Source of the DNA: Echinarachnius parma
Lineage: Eukaryota; Echinodermata; Echinoidea; Clypeasteroida; Echinarachniidae
NCBI GenBank assembly: GCA_037951105.1
Contig: JBAMJV010010660.1
Location: 22,973 to 86,972 of the forward strand
DNA length: 64,000 nt
Reading direction: 5' to 3'
Position numbers and translations under genes: made by a program. Below the pieces are notes generated by a model. The model was not told the DNA's origin, made no database searches, and worked only from the letters and a program-made list of their open reading frames with translations. Positions 1 to 11,310 of the stretch are shown here, piece after piece; the first letter of the stretch is position 1, and each line of letters opens with the position of its first letter.

Positions 1-601
1 TATATAAATGTCGTAACAACTCACTCATTTTAAGAACATTCTCGATTTAGTATCATAATCGTAATTAATATTGATAATAATAATACTTTCCAAACAGGCA
101 ATATTCTGCCTCATGAAGTATACGTACAATATCAAGCATATTATGTTAAGCATAATTATATACCCCTCAACGATGAGTAAACGTCTCTTAAACATTATTA
201 CAGATTACCACTTTTCATCCCAAAATATCTCGTATAAGGATATGCAATTTGTTTCCACACATAAACCAAGATCACCGCATTTGTATAATGAATACAATAT
301 TAACATTTCAATGACAAAACAATAGTAGAAAATATGGATAATTTACCTGTTGAAGGAGGAGGCAAATGAGAAGATGTTTAAAAGATGAACGACATCGAAC
401 GGACTGCGAGAGGTCGCCGTGTGCCTAATATTGCGTGCGAGGGGCGCAGGGGTCATTAGGGTGACCCTATTTGCATAAAACAAGGTAACTAATAACAAGG
501 TTGCGTGGTGATAAGTTCCGCCAAGCGTTAGGCTTACACGCGGGTCAAACAAAGAAAGGGGGGATACATTATCTAGTCGCATAACCAGTCGCCTGGTTAC
601 A
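1..601 (-). mobile_element. 3' LTR (partial) of Ty3/gypsy-type retrotransposon
   Basis: Read on the minus strand, this LTR begins TGTAACC at 601 and runs off the window at position 1. It matches 6222-6889 almost base for base. I could see only a few substitutions, one extra A, and an insert of about 70 bp near 6375-6440 in the other copy. The purine-rich tract just inside the element (complement of 602-618, CTCTCCCCTCC on plus) fits a polypurine tract priming plus-strand synthesis. The 79-codon open frame at 343-582 occurs in both LTRs and shows no recognisable domain. Confidence 0.85.
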
Positions 602-737
602 CTCTCCCCTCCTTCGAAACAATGCCTCCCGGCATAAATTAAATTAACTTAAACTATAAAAATTCAATAAACATTAAAGGAATACTAACCCTAAACATTT
701 ATACACCGATTCGTACCGGGTTAAACAGATCGCCTCT

Positions 738-2267
738 CTAATGTACCCAAAATTTCATACCAGCCCCAAACCTTCGTGCAAAGAGGGAGCTAATACGACC
801 GAGTGCACCATATCGGAGCCGATCAATGGGTGGACGAGTCCTAGTACTCCTACGGGGTTGGGGCTCTTCCACTTCACTAACTTCACTAACTGTATCAGAA
901 CCTGCAAGGGGGTCGGGGTCAGCCAGGTGCTCAAATACTGCGCTTGGATTAACATCAAAATGGGAATCGGAATTGACAACTGGGTCAGGAGGAGCATGTA
1001 CTTCGACCTCGACTTGGAAGGTATCTTCTCCACTGATTTGAGTTGGCATTGATGGACCAACAAGGTAAATTGGGACGTCGTCGTCTGCGCAAGGAATCGG
1101 AGTCGGTGGCGGGTCTTGGTTCGGGGTTGAAGGGGGACACGTGTCGTGATCTTCGTCCTGGTCGTCATCGTGGACATCGAGTGGAGGGCGATCTGTCAGA
1201 ACTGAGGGTGGGGGAATCTGGCCATGATCGGATTCACAATCGACGTCATCAACACCACCGTCATGGTCACCCCAATCTTCACTGACAGAGGTTCGCGCAA
1301 TTTCTTCATCGTCGGGAATTATAAGCCAATTGTCCTGGTTGGTTTCATCCTGGCTCGGGGCGTCCTGCTCGTGGTCATTGGACGGAGGAGGGGGTGGGGT
1401 AGGCTGGTTTGTCGGCGCGTTGACCATCGGAAGGAACATACAAGGAGTCAACAAGTTCCTGTGTACAGTGCGTTCCCGATCCGATGTCTGATCCCTGATC
1501 GCGTAGACCGGCAAATCAGTATGCTTTCGCAACACGATGTAAGGGGTAGGCTCCCATCTATCAGCCAGCTTCTTTCCACCCGTTGTCTTGTCCATGACCA
1601 GGACGCGATCTCCCGGTGAGAGAGGTTGACACTTAGCCCGTTTGTCGAACTGTGTTTTCTGTCGATCCTTAGCTGACTTCGATTTTTCAGCAGCGAGGTC
1701 ATACGCTGCTCTGAGACCTTCTCTGAAATCCGCAACGTACTCGTCGTAGTCATTGCCGTCATCCGATTTATGTAGACCAAACACTACATCAACTGGAAGA
1801 TTCGGATGCCGCCCAAACATGAGATGGAAGGGTGCGAATCCAGTCGATTCATGTCTAGTTGCATTGTACGCATGAGTCAGGCGCCCGAGATGCTCCTTCC
1901 AGTCCGCTTTCTCGGATGGCTCCAGCGTCCCAATCATATTCATGAGAGTCCGGTTGAAACGTTCCGTGGTCCCATTACCTTGCGGATGGTATGCCGTCGT
2001 CCTACTCTTCTGGATCCCAGCGACTTTGCACAGCTCCGCGATAAGCCGACTCTCGAAGTTGCGCCCTTGGTCTGCGTGTATCCGGCGTGGAAATCCATAA
2101 TGAACGAAAAACTTCTGCCATAGGGTTTTGGCGACGGTCGTGGCTAATTGGTCCTTTGTTGGGTAGGCTTGCGCATATCTGGTGAAGTGGTCGGTGACGA
2201 CGAGGACGTTCTCGAATCCCCCTTTCGATTTATCCAACTTCAGGAAATCGATGCACACCAACTCCAT
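738..2267 (-). pseudogene. Integrase core and C-terminus (Ty3/gypsy pol)
   Basis: An open frame of about 509 codons. It carries an RNase-H-fold integrase core: the D of VCIDFLKL, the D of HADQGRNFES, and E in the NGTTERFNR region, spaced as in the DDE triad. A C-terminal region follows with WEPTPYIVL and VYAIRD, like the integrase C-terminal domain, then a proline/aspartate-rich tail ending in an RRSTRTRPP-type segment. The zinc-finger half lies upstream in another frame (2322-2585), so the frame is broken near 2330. It is a fragment of a broken polyprotein, not a host gene. Confidence 0.85.
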
Positions 2268-2321
2268 CAGTTCCGCAGTGTGTATGCTCGATAGTAGTGC
2301 TCTGTTTCCTGACGTTGGCGA

Positions 2322-2585
2322 TTATACAACAGCAAGGTAGCAACGTCTACACGTTATGCACCAGTTTTGCACATCTCTCGCCATTCCGGGCCAGAAGAAT
2401 CGTTGTCGCACGTTGTCCAGGGTTCTCTCGACTCCCGGGTGTCCGACGTCGTCGTGTAGATGACCAAAAACCAGCTTCCGGTGGCAATGTGGTAGAACCA
2501 ATTGAGAGCGTTTACCGGCATGGGGGTCTTGGGTATCGCGGTACAGCACTCCATCCTTTAATTTCAGACGTTCGAACTGCCGCAT
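2322..2585 (-). pseudogene. Integrase HHCC zinc-finger segment
   Basis: This segment shows the spaced His and Cys residues of retroelement integrase zinc fingers: the H of HLHDDVGHPG, then RFFWPGM and CITCRRC. It lies between the RNase H segment (2512-3090) and the integrase core (738-2267) in the order expected for pol, but in a different frame from both. A stop follows soon after the CxxC pair. At least two frame breaks therefore surround it. Confidence 0.8.
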
Positions 2586-3640
2586 TTAGGATTCGTGCCT
2601 CGGGGTGGTTTCGCAGTTCTGCCTTATCAGGTCTTGTTCCCCGCTCGACGATGGGAATGACCACGCTGATGATGGGATCGGATCTTTGCTGCCTCACCAG
2701 GGTCTCGGGTGTGATTTGGTCGATAGAGGGCGTGCCAGACATGTCCGCGGCTAGACTGGCCAGGAGCTGTGGAGCCGTAGGTGCGCCCGAGTACTGAGGG
2801 GTCTGGGATTGGAGCACTGCATTGACCGCAACCTCGGAATGTCGATCTGGCTGTTTTTCTAGGGATGCTTCTTCAAGCTTGGGTGTGAATTGCCGTGACA
2901 AGGCATCCGCTGCAGCATTGGTGCGGCCACTCATGTACTCCACACTGAAGTCGAAGTCAGCCAGTGCTGATGCCCATCGTTGTCCCGTGGCATCAAGTTT
3001 TGCAGAACTGGTGACGTACAGAAGGGGGTTATTGTCTGTCAAGACATGGAATCGCCGCCCTAATAAGTATTCCCGAAACTTGTCGACCACGGCCCACTTC
3101 AGACCGAGAAACTCAAGCTTGTGTGCGGGATACTTCTTTTTAGACTTTTGCTCGCATAAGCAATTACCCGTTTAGTCTCACCTTGCCGTTGGCTTAGGAC
3201 TGCTCCCAGGCCAGTTCCCGAAGCATCCACTTCTAGAGTAAACGGCTGTTCGAAGTCCGGGAATCTTAGGATGGATGGGCTGACGAGCTTCGACTTGAGT
3301 ATGTCAAATGCCTGCTCACACTCATCTGTCCACTGGAATGAAGGAGGATGTTGCCGGGGTTTTCGTCGCCGGCCGCCGCCTTCCGTTAGCTGTGAACAAC
3401 GGTGCGGCGATCTTGGAGTACCCCTCCACGAAGCGGCGGTAATAGCCTGTGAAACCAAGGAACTGTCTTACCTCTCTGCCGTTCGTTGGACGAGGCCAGT
3501 CCGCGACCGCACTCGTCTTCTCGGGGTCCGTCTCTATCCCTTCGGCACTGATGATGTGGCCCAAGTATTTTACCTTGGACTGAAGGAGGTGACACTTCCG
3601 GGGCTTTAGTTTGAGGCCATAGCTCCTGAGTCCGGTGATG
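2512..3640 (-). pseudogene. End of reverse transcriptase plus RNase H (frameshifted)
   Basis: Segments in three frames make up the RT thumb/connection and RNase H. 3322-3640 has KYLGHIIS and FLGFTGYYRRFV, typical of the RT C-terminal part. 3099-3380 has FTLEVDASGTGLGAVL and YASKSL, the first RNase H aspartate region. 2512-3140 has LTDNNPLLYV and the SVEYMSGRTNAAADALSR motif ending RNase H. Frame breaks fall near 3380 and 3146. The RT fingers and palm with the catalytic YxDD-type motif are absent, because the sequence jumps from gag at about 3645. Confidence 0.85.
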
Positions 3641-3644
3641 CTGG

Positions 3645-4279
3645 ATAGTGGCCGGTTGTCTAGTCCGCACTCCTCGCACGTGTATGATGGCCCGGACTTC
3701 CTCCCTTACATACCTGAACGACATCGACCTTGGGCGCATGGGTGATAGGCGCGACCTCAAGTCATCGTCTTTCAGACCCCTCATGAATTGAGTGGCCAAG
3801 GTGGAGTCTCTTTTGGCCGGTCCTATCGCTTGGGGGTGGTGTTGCTCAATTTTCTTGATGAGGGCTTCGAGCGCGATGGCGAAGGATTGTGCTGACTCTC
3901 CGCTCTTTTGCGTGCGTTCGTAGAACGCGGAGAAGGGATCATCAGTTGTGACGTCGCCATATTCCCTCCTCAACTCCTCGAACGCCCCCTCTACAGTCTG
4001 CTCATAGTCGGGCAGATTCAGGACGAGTCGCCGGGCCTCTCCGCTAAGATTTCTAACGATCGTAGCGAACGCTAAGGATGTCGGCGTTCTGGTCGCGGTC
4101 AGGAAGAAACTCATGTCCCTGACCCAGTCGTCAATTCCAATCTTTGATTCCCTACCACTATAAATTGGGACACCCCGGACCTGTGTAAAGGCTGCAGGGC
4201 CTTGGGGAGCGGGTTGCCCGGATAAATCAATGGGGCAATCCGCCTGGGGTAACAAGTGGGCATCTTCTCTGGTAGCCAT
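3645..4279 (-). pseudogene. Gag-like N-terminal segment
   Basis: The frame starts MATREDAH at 4279. It contains a retrotransposon capsid-like region (WVRDMSFFL, then FATIVRNLSGEARRL, FEELRREYGD and DPFSAFYERTQKSGESAQSF), as in gag proteins of Ty3-type elements. Past about 3645 the same frame reads RT sequence out of frame, so the true gag is cut by the internal deletion. No zinc knuckle remains. The ATG lies about 560 bases downstream of the primer-binding site. Confidence 0.75.
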
Positions 4280-4599
4280 CTTTCAAAATCTAAATACCTA
4301 AAATGCAATCACAAAAGTATAATCTCCAAGGAAACGAGAATAATACGTCAAACAAAAAAGAAAGAATGATTATTCGTTATTACCTTATGATCGATTCAGA
4401 TCCTTACAATTAAACACAATTAAGGCTCCAACAGCGACCTACAAAAAAAATCAAATGAGGTAACACATTCACAAAAATGAGCGAGCCGAATAAATAACTA
4501 CAAGAGAATATTATCATATTACTATTGTATTAGGTATTATTATGCTTATCAGTATTATTATTATTATTATTTTTATCAAATGACTTGTCGTCTGCGTCT

Positions 4600-4755
4600 G
4601 TGTCCGGCGTCTTAAGTCCCTTTACGACGACGAGTCCGCTGTCTTCGGTCCCACGACGACGAATCCGGCGTCTTCGGTCCCACGGCGACGAGTCCGACGT
4701 CTCAAGTCCCACGGCGACGAGTCCGGCGTCTCAAGTCCCACGGCGATATCGATGT
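4600..4755. repeat. Leader minisatellite of the LTR element (~29-bp unit)
   Basis: About five imperfect tandem copies of a GC-rich unit, such as GTCCGGCGTCTCAAGTCCCA followed by CGGCGACGA. It sits between the primer-binding site and gag. The open frames here on both strands are low-complexity results of the repeat. Confidence 0.75.
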
Positions 4756-4835
4756 CTAACGATGAGACACGGTCGTGTGTCCAGTCCTCCCCAGCGTCTT
4801 TAGTGCCAACCTGCTTTAACAGACAGTTAGCCCAT

Positions 4836-4856
4836 TCGATCCTGCCGACTACGCCA
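4836..4856 (-). promoter_or_regulatory. Primer-binding site matching the 3' end of tRNA-Ser
   Basis: The minus strand reads TGGCGTAGTCGGCAGGATCG, three bases inside the LTR edge. Its complement on plus, CCTGCCGACTACGCCA, is the 3' end including CCA of a eukaryotic tRNA-Ser of the AGA/TGA type as I remember it, with one base missing a little further in. This fixes the minus-strand orientation and the LTR boundary at 4860. Confidence 0.75.
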
Positions 4857-4939
4857 AAATGTAACCCGTCCTCGTGGGTGGATTACCAAAGAATGATGGT
4901 GGATGATTGTGTTTAGATGGTAAACACAACCTACAGAGT

Positions 4940-5000
4940 CTGTTGAAGGAGGAGGCAAATGAGAAGATGTTTAAAAGATGAACGACATCGAACGGACTGC
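4940..5000. repeat. 61-bp direct repeat, LTR copy 2
   Basis: Identical to 347-407 and, with one substitution, to 6635-6695. On the minus strand it ends in a pyrimidine-rich CCTCCTCCTTCAACAG, a good 3' splice-site consensus, and then continues ACTCTG. An AATAAA lies just upstream of it in that orientation. Confidence 0.85.
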
Positions 5001-6634
5001 CACTTTTATTCACTCAACAATAATTCCCAAACGAATCAAACATAACAACTTATTTTAAAATATACAGGTACAGGTAGTAATGTTACTTTCTAATCGTTCC
5101 CATAGGAACGAAAACCGTAATCGTAGTAATCATCACATATCTATAATAGCGTCGTTTAAACTAACTCTTAACAGATCACAAACTCACTAAACATATACTA
5201 GATATGTATACGAGCTAAGTTAATGCACTAATTATCAATAGCACAAGTGTCTTAATAGAACGAAATAACTGACTAGATAATCATACTCGCTGAGTATTAC
5301 ATGATTATTACAAAACTAAGCTAACACACAAACCAAAATATAGACAACTATGTACATGCAGTTATACAGTTTAACCAAAGCATAAAATAAAAGGAACTTA
5401 GACTTTAGAGAGGATAAAAGAGAAAGATAGAGAGTGGGGATAAAGGGACAGAGATCAGAGCGGGCATGACAGCGATTAATACATCAGAGAATATGAGAGA
5501 GAGAGGGGGAGAGAGAAGTTGAAAGAGATGGAATCAAGATGGCGGGGAATAGTAAGCGAGGCGGGCAAGAAAAGGAAGGGGGGGGGGGGGTATATACAGA
5601 AATAAAGACGACGGTGGCATTTTAACATTACTTATATCGCATAATGTATAATACGGGGTAGAACACGCCGCTATTCATTGTATTAAAATACACGCTTCCA
5701 ACTACCACAGTACACGTATTAACCTTAGCACAGAATATAATCTCCATCACAAACAATGCCAAGAACATAACAAATCACCGTCTTATCCGCTTTTCCCCCG
5801 CTTCTACCAGCAGAAACAACGGACAGTTTGTTTGAGTATCACCCCTCATCAAAACCTCCTGAATAGGCCCCAATTCAATTCATGTACCCTTCATCGTGTA
5901 CGGGCATACATACACTACAGAATATAGTATAGTCTAGTAAGGAGACCTTAACGCCTCAATAGACACATCTCACATCCATGTGACATATTTTATCAACTCA
6001 TATATATAATGAAAGCATATTCATATACCATATATTAGCATTCACATGAACATATCAACATATAAACACCGTATATATAAATAACTAGTTTCTACTAGTC
6101 AACGTGTCTAATCTCATAGACTTAAAGTGTAAATTAATTAAAACCGACGGTAGTTGAATTAAACCTTTACAGAAAGCTAAAATAACGTTTAAAACGAATA
6201 TATTACTTTCCAAGTTAAATGTATATAAATGTCGTAACAACTCACTCATTTTAAGAACATTCTCGATTCAGTATCATAATCGTAATTAATAATGATAATA
6301 ATAATACTTTCCAAACAGGCAATATTCTGCCTCATGAAGTATACGTACAATATCAAGCATATTATGTTAAGCATATTATATAATAATAATAATAATACAT
6401 TTGATTTATATAGCGCTTAATAATACATAATGAATTCTCTAAGCGCTTACCCCTCAACGATGAGTAAACGTCTCTTAAACATTATTACAGATTACCACTT
6501 TTCATCCCAAAATATCTCGTATAAGGATATGCAATTTGTTTCCACACATAAACCAAGATCACCGCATTTGTATAATGAATACAATATTAACATTTCAATG
6601 ACAAAACAATAGTAGAAAAATATGGATAATTTAC

Positions 6635-6695
6635 CTGTTGAAGGAGGAGGCAAATGAGAAGATGTTTAAAAGATGAACGACATCGAGCGGACTGC
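6635..6695. repeat. 61-bp direct repeat, LTR copy 1, followed by a splice-donor match
   Basis: On the minus strand this copy is followed directly by GTAAAT, making CAG|GTAAAT, a strong 5' splice-site consensus. It lies 1.69 kb upstream of the second copy within the same LTR. Confidence 0.85.
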
Positions 6696-6893
6696 GAGAG
6701 GTCGCCGTGTGCCTAATATTGCGTGCGAGGGGCGCAGGGGTCATTAGGGTGACCCTATTTGCATAAAACAAGGTAACTAATAACAAGGTTGCGTGGTGAT
6801 AAGTTCCGCCAAGCGTTAGGCTTACACGCGGGTCAAACAAAGAAAGGGGGGATACATTATCTAGTCGCATAACCAGTCGCCTGGTTACACATC

Positions 6894-7275
6894 ATATTGA
6901 TAATATTTGTAAAACTATTTCTCGTAATATTGGTATTATTTATAAAGTAAAAACATGTCTTCCTTTTACTTCACTAATTATGCTTTATAGTTCTTTGATA
7001 CTCCCATACTTAAATTATGGTCTTTTAGTTTGGGGAAACACACATGAAACTTTATTAGATAAAGTGTTGTTATTACAAAAGAAGGTTATTCGTATTATTT
7101 GTAATTCCCATTTTCGCTCCCATACTGACTCTTTATTTTTTGAAAATAAGATACTGAAGGTAAAAGACCTATTTTTATTTCAACTTGGTCAATTTATGTA
7201 TAATTATAATAATAACATGCTACCATCTGTTTTTCAAGAAATGTTTTTTAAAAATAGTTCAGTTCCTAATTGTGT
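6894..7275 (+). pseudogene. CR1/L2-like retroposon RT, C-terminal fragment
   Basis: The frame reads YSSLILPYLNYGLLVWGNT and then LLQKKVIRIICNSHFRSHT. This is the typical post-RT region of Jockey/CR1/L2-type ORF2 proteins, also seen in the intron-14 element of this window (LDYCSIIWRN). It starts abruptly where the LTR element ends, so the LTR element inserted into this older retroposon. The frame continues at 8150 after an insert. Confidence 0.8.
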
Positions 7276-8149
7276 TTGCCCTGTTAGCTTGAGTTCCACC
7301 TCGGTGGAAATCAACTGGTCACATTCTTGTCTGATGTTGACACTTTTATCTCTTTTGGCAACAATCCCATGCTGTTTTAACTGCCCCCTCCCCCCAGGCC
7401 TAGTGGTATCATAGAGATAATCTTCTCTGGGCCGCAGTAAATTATATGGCCACTAGTCTATGTTTGCAGACCTCTTTATTCGTATTGTATTAATACATGA
7501 CCTATACACATTCAGACAGCATGTCTATTTAAGTTGTCTGTATCAGTTATCCTGCCTGTAGTGACCACTAAACTAAACATGATTTCCCTGCAGAGAAAAA
7601 ATGGAATGATCATGTATGCAGTTGCCATGTTTCTAATTCTAAAAGTAAAACACAAGTCTCTATTGAGGCCAAAAACTAAACCAAGGGAGTAGCATTTATT
7701 AAACAATCATTCTGGTAAATGTGCAGTGAAAGGTTTTATCAATGTTTTCCCCAGAATAAGAATTCTCTCTTCCAGTCTGTACACACATTTAAAGCGTTCT
7801 ACATCTAGCAAACCTTATATTTATAAATACACACACAACCAATGACATAACATACAGTATACTTTTACTGAGTTTAATTACTAAGACTAACACTAAGACT
7901 TCTGGTCCTAGCCGGGGTCCGACTGACCAACGACCTTGGCATACCTCCTCTCTTTCTCCTCACTTCCTCATCGTGCTGCCAGTAAATTGAGACATCAGCG
8001 CCTAGGGGCTAGTGATAAGAGCGAACAGGGATCAAATAAATTCCCCAAGGTCCAATCTGACCTTGCCTGACAGTGGAAAACCCAGACCTCTCGCCAGCGC
8101 TGAGGAGAGGTATTCCCCTAACTACTGTGTAACCTAATGCATTCTGAAG
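7276..8149. mobile_element. Unclassified ~0.9 kb insert inside the retroposon ORF
   Basis: It separates two halves of one RT C-terminal frame (…KNSSVPN before; LPLLRT…EGPKLWNSL after), so it must be inserted or rearranged sequence. I found no convincing terminal repeats, target duplication or coding region. The edges are approximate. Confidence 0.55.
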
Positions 8150-8316
8150 AATTTCATTTACCTCTCTTGCGGACCCTACTTGCTCAAAATACATTTATAT
8201 ATGAAGGTCCTAAATTATGGAATTCTTTAAGTAATGAAATAAAAAATGCTCCATCGATTAATATCTTTAAGACAAAATTAAAATTGTTTTTATTACAATC
8301 TTATAAACATCATTGA
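8150..8316 (+). pseudogene. Last codons of the CR1/L2-like ORF2
   Basis: The frame resumes with FIYEGPKLWNSL, then IFKTKLKLFLLQ, ending at a TGA near 8316. The GPKLWNSLP-type motif close to the stop is a hallmark of the C-terminus of this retroposon group. The retroposon 3' untranslated region follows (8317-8504) and resumes after the foldback element at 13465. Confidence 0.75.
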
Positions 8317-9640
8317 ATTATATCTCCCATTTACTCTTATTTCGTGCTTACGTCATCCTTAAACAAGGTCATTCTTTACTCGCGGACTCAAAATGTAATC
8401 TGATATTATATATTGTGCCTTCTCATGCATTGTTCCATTCTATTATGCGCAAGTCTTTTTCCTTATTTTCACTTGAACCCCACTTGCAGCTTATCTTTTA
8501 CATATAGACCGGGGGCCCAGAGCATTTAATCAGCTGAAGAGAGACAAAAGGTTTGATGGTCTCATCATTTTAGAATGTGGCCATGGGTCAATGAAATGAA
8601 TTGCTGCCGGGTCACATCCTGTACCGTAAGCGTAGGGGGCCCAAAAAGGAGGGCCAAAAAAGTACATGTATTCAGCTGAACACCGAAATGGACAAAAGTT
8701 GGCGGATATCGTACCTTAGGGGGTACCTATTATGAAAACAGCAATGCCAGCAATTTTATCCTGTACGGGGCCCTAGACAGCAACTCTAAAGTGCCCCATC
8801 CACGTGGTTTTATTCAGCTGAAATGAGACATGGCTAATTTCTTTTACAATGGAAGTATTACACAACAGAGATAACCGAAACACCAATGACAGCAATTTTA
8901 TCCTGTACCGGGGGTCAGACAGCAGCCTTGAAGGGCGAACGGAAACGGACCGGCGGTCAGGTTATAGTCCCAGAATGCAATTTAGTGCCGCGCGACGTCG
9001 CGGCGCACCGATACACGACTCTATGTTTTCGTATCGCTCGTTCGCGTGAGCGGAGTAATGAGTGCGAGTTTCTTGCAAGAGTCGCCTGTTCGCTGTATAT
9101 TTCCCGCAAAATTGGCGTTTTAGGAACAAATCGCTTGCTATAGTGTCGTGGTCCGTCCAAATTCTGGGTTATTTTGCGAAATTTGGCTATGTATTAATCA
9201 ATGTTTTGTTTGAAGGTGGACTACAACTGTCTAAGTAAAAACCCATATATATCAATTTGTTCATTATGGGGGATTTTGTATCATTTAACAGTGAGAATCA
9301 AGGTTTTTGAATGCAATTATTTCAGGTTCCGTGCGTGTAGGTGAGGGGCAGGTTTCAGTTTTTCAAATTTACGATTAAAGTATTTAGATGTCAAATTATC
9401 CACTGGATCGTCAGAACCGTGTACAAAGTGAGTTCAATGAGTAAGGGAATACCACTTTCCATTTTTCTCATTATTCGACCATATAATGTTCCTTTAACTT
9501 GAAATGTTCACACAACGCCCATGGACATATCGGATAAAAACAATAATTGTATCAACCACTCAAAACTTTTTGCACATGTCAACTGTTACTAGATCTATTC
9601 AATGATCTCTTGACATCTCGCAGTGGGGTGGATAAGATGA

Positions 9641-9687
9641 CCCCCCCCCCCCCCCCCGCCCCCCCCCCCCCCCCAAAAAAAAAAAAA
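9641..9687. repeat. Poly-C / poly-A tract in the left foldback arm
   Basis: Long runs of C interrupted by a single G, followed by about 13 A. The corresponding place in the right arm (near 12350) has only a short GGGGAGGGG, so the tract expanded in the left arm alone. The plus-strand frame here would be polyproline and is not a gene. Confidence 0.8.
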
Positions 9688-10360
9688 CTGTCAAGTGTTA
9701 TAGTGTGTGTATTTACATCATATGGTATTCATTTCTAATATGGTAAATGTTTTTTTTATCATAGACATGAGAGTGAACAATTTACAAACTTGGTCTAAAA
9801 TGACTACTTTATAAGGTGAACTTACAGGTTCATAATTATACACCTGAAGGAACGTCAGCTTCAAAAAGGTCACCGTACAATTGAAAGATACAAAACTGAT
9901 TAACTGTAATTTGAATATCAATTTGATACATTTATCTTACAGGAACATATGGACTGAAAAGAACATAAATCTAAAATGAACATTGTACACATGAAAGTAA
10001 TACAATCGACATCTTTTACATTGGAAGAACATAACGTCTTGAATATCCCCACAATAACTTGGACTTATAGGTCAGTATGCAAAGCTAGGTCCTTATTATG
10101 CACGTTGAAAGAAGATCCAAGTACAACATATACTAGACATGAAGGTTACAACAGTCGAAACATTTCTGAGTTATACGTAAACTCGAATACCTGGTAAGTA
10201 TTTTTACAGATTTCGGGCAGATATTCAAGATAAAGTTTGTTTATTTCATTATTTGTATGCCTATGTTCCTTTTAAATTGATGTTCCTTCCAGTTTATAAT
10301 TTAAAGTCTATGTTATCGCGTTCATAATTGAGAAAAGGTCTGTAATTTCCTTTCAAATAT

Positions 10361-11310
10361 ACAGAGTGTCCCAGAAAAAAACGAAACCGGATTTCATGGC
10401 AGAAATTGTATGTCATAATGAATAATTTCTTTGATAAGATATTTATGAAAGGCTCTGTTTTTTCTCCTTTCATTTGATGCACAACTCATATCACATAATT
10501 CACGCATGACTGAATTAAAACAATGGAAATGGAAAAGATAAATATATTAATTGTTATCAGGTTATGCGATGTTTGTCCTTTAAAAACAAATATTTTGTTT
10601 ACTACCCTAAAAATTTATCTTAACGTGCAATTTCTGCGTGCAAAAGGAATTTTGGTAACACCAATTTCCATTGTTCTATTTCAGTAATGCGTGAATGATG
10701 TGCCATAAGTTGCACATCAAATTAAAGAGGGGAAATACCCGGGGTGGGGTCACTCTCATACTCAAGTGCAACCCACCCGTGTCTATCAACCTTTGAAATG
10801 GACCCTTGTGGGTAAAAGTGGCGTATCGCACCTTTTTAAAGTTAGACCCTAATGGGCAAAAGTGGCACATCGCACCTTTTTAAAATGGACCCTAATGGGC
10901 AAAAATGGCATATCCCACCTTTTTAAAAATGGACCCTAATGGCGTATCCATTTCACATGCACGCATAATCCTACAGCCACTCCGTAGAAATATAAATCGT
11001 AGAAAACCTAGTACTGAGCTACGGTAGCTGAAAAGGTAGGTTTTAGTGCAATCACATGAAAACACCCCTTTGAAAACGCTGACGACGCCGCGTATAACTA
11101 AAAATGATACCCCTTTGACGCTTTATTTGGACGCGGGTGCATAGCCAGTCATGTCGGGAGTGAACCCCCCGCCCCACCCCCCCCCCCCCCCCCCCCTCCG
11201 CCGGGAGAAACAGAGCTTTTCATTCATGGATATATTATCAAAACAATTATTCATTATGACATACATTTTCTGCCATGAAATCCTGTTTGGTTTTATATGG
11301 GACACACTGT
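10361..11310. mobile_element. Nested inverted-repeat element at the centre of the foldback
   Basis: The ends are ACAGAGTGTCCCA (10361) and TGGGACACACTGT (11310), and inverted similarity extends about 110 bp. TA flanks both sides, as for a Tc1/mariner-type insertion. Inside lies another inverted pair (about 10473-10530 with 10663-10716). No coding region is seen. Confidence 0.7.
10785..10945. repeat. Minisatellite, ~47-bp unit
   Basis: Three to four imperfect copies built on GGACCCTAATGGGCAAAA plus a CACCTTTTTAAA segment, inside the nested element. Confidence 0.8.

Larger units (their letters stand above)
602..4859 (-). mobile_element. Internal region of defective Ty3/gypsy-type retrotransposon
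   Basis: In minus-strand order it holds: a primer-binding site, a leader with a short minisatellite, a gag-like frame, a junction straight into the end of reverse transcriptase, RNase H, the integrase zinc finger, the integrase catalytic core and C-terminus, and a polypurine tract. The protease and most of reverse transcriptase, including the catalytic aspartate motif, are missing. Several frameshifts break pol. The gag-RT-RH-IN order is that of Ty3/gypsy elements. Finer classification would need a tree. Confidence 0.85.
4860..6889 (-). mobile_element. 5' LTR (about 2.03 kb) of the Ty3/gypsy-type element
   Basis: The LTR is bounded by TGTAACC (4860) and GGTTACA (6889), the same short inverted ends as the other LTR. 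It includes an AATAAA on the minus strand near 5010, a purine-rich stretch at 5400-5600 and two copies of a 61-bp direct repeat (4940-5000 and 6635-6695). The part 6222-6889 pairs with 1-601. At about 6375-6440 it has an extra AT-rich insert containing TTTATATAGCGC, a motif seen elsewhere in the window. No coding sequence is supported. Confidence 0.8.

Noticed and set aside
738-4279. An intact retrovirus with an envelope gene
   Set aside because: No envelope-like frame lies between integrase and the 3' LTR, and the polyprotein is deleted and frameshifted.
8849-9160. Frames of 60-85 codons in the foldback arm
   Set aside because: Mirrored in the opposite arm with different breaks; no domain, and sited in terminal inverted repeats.
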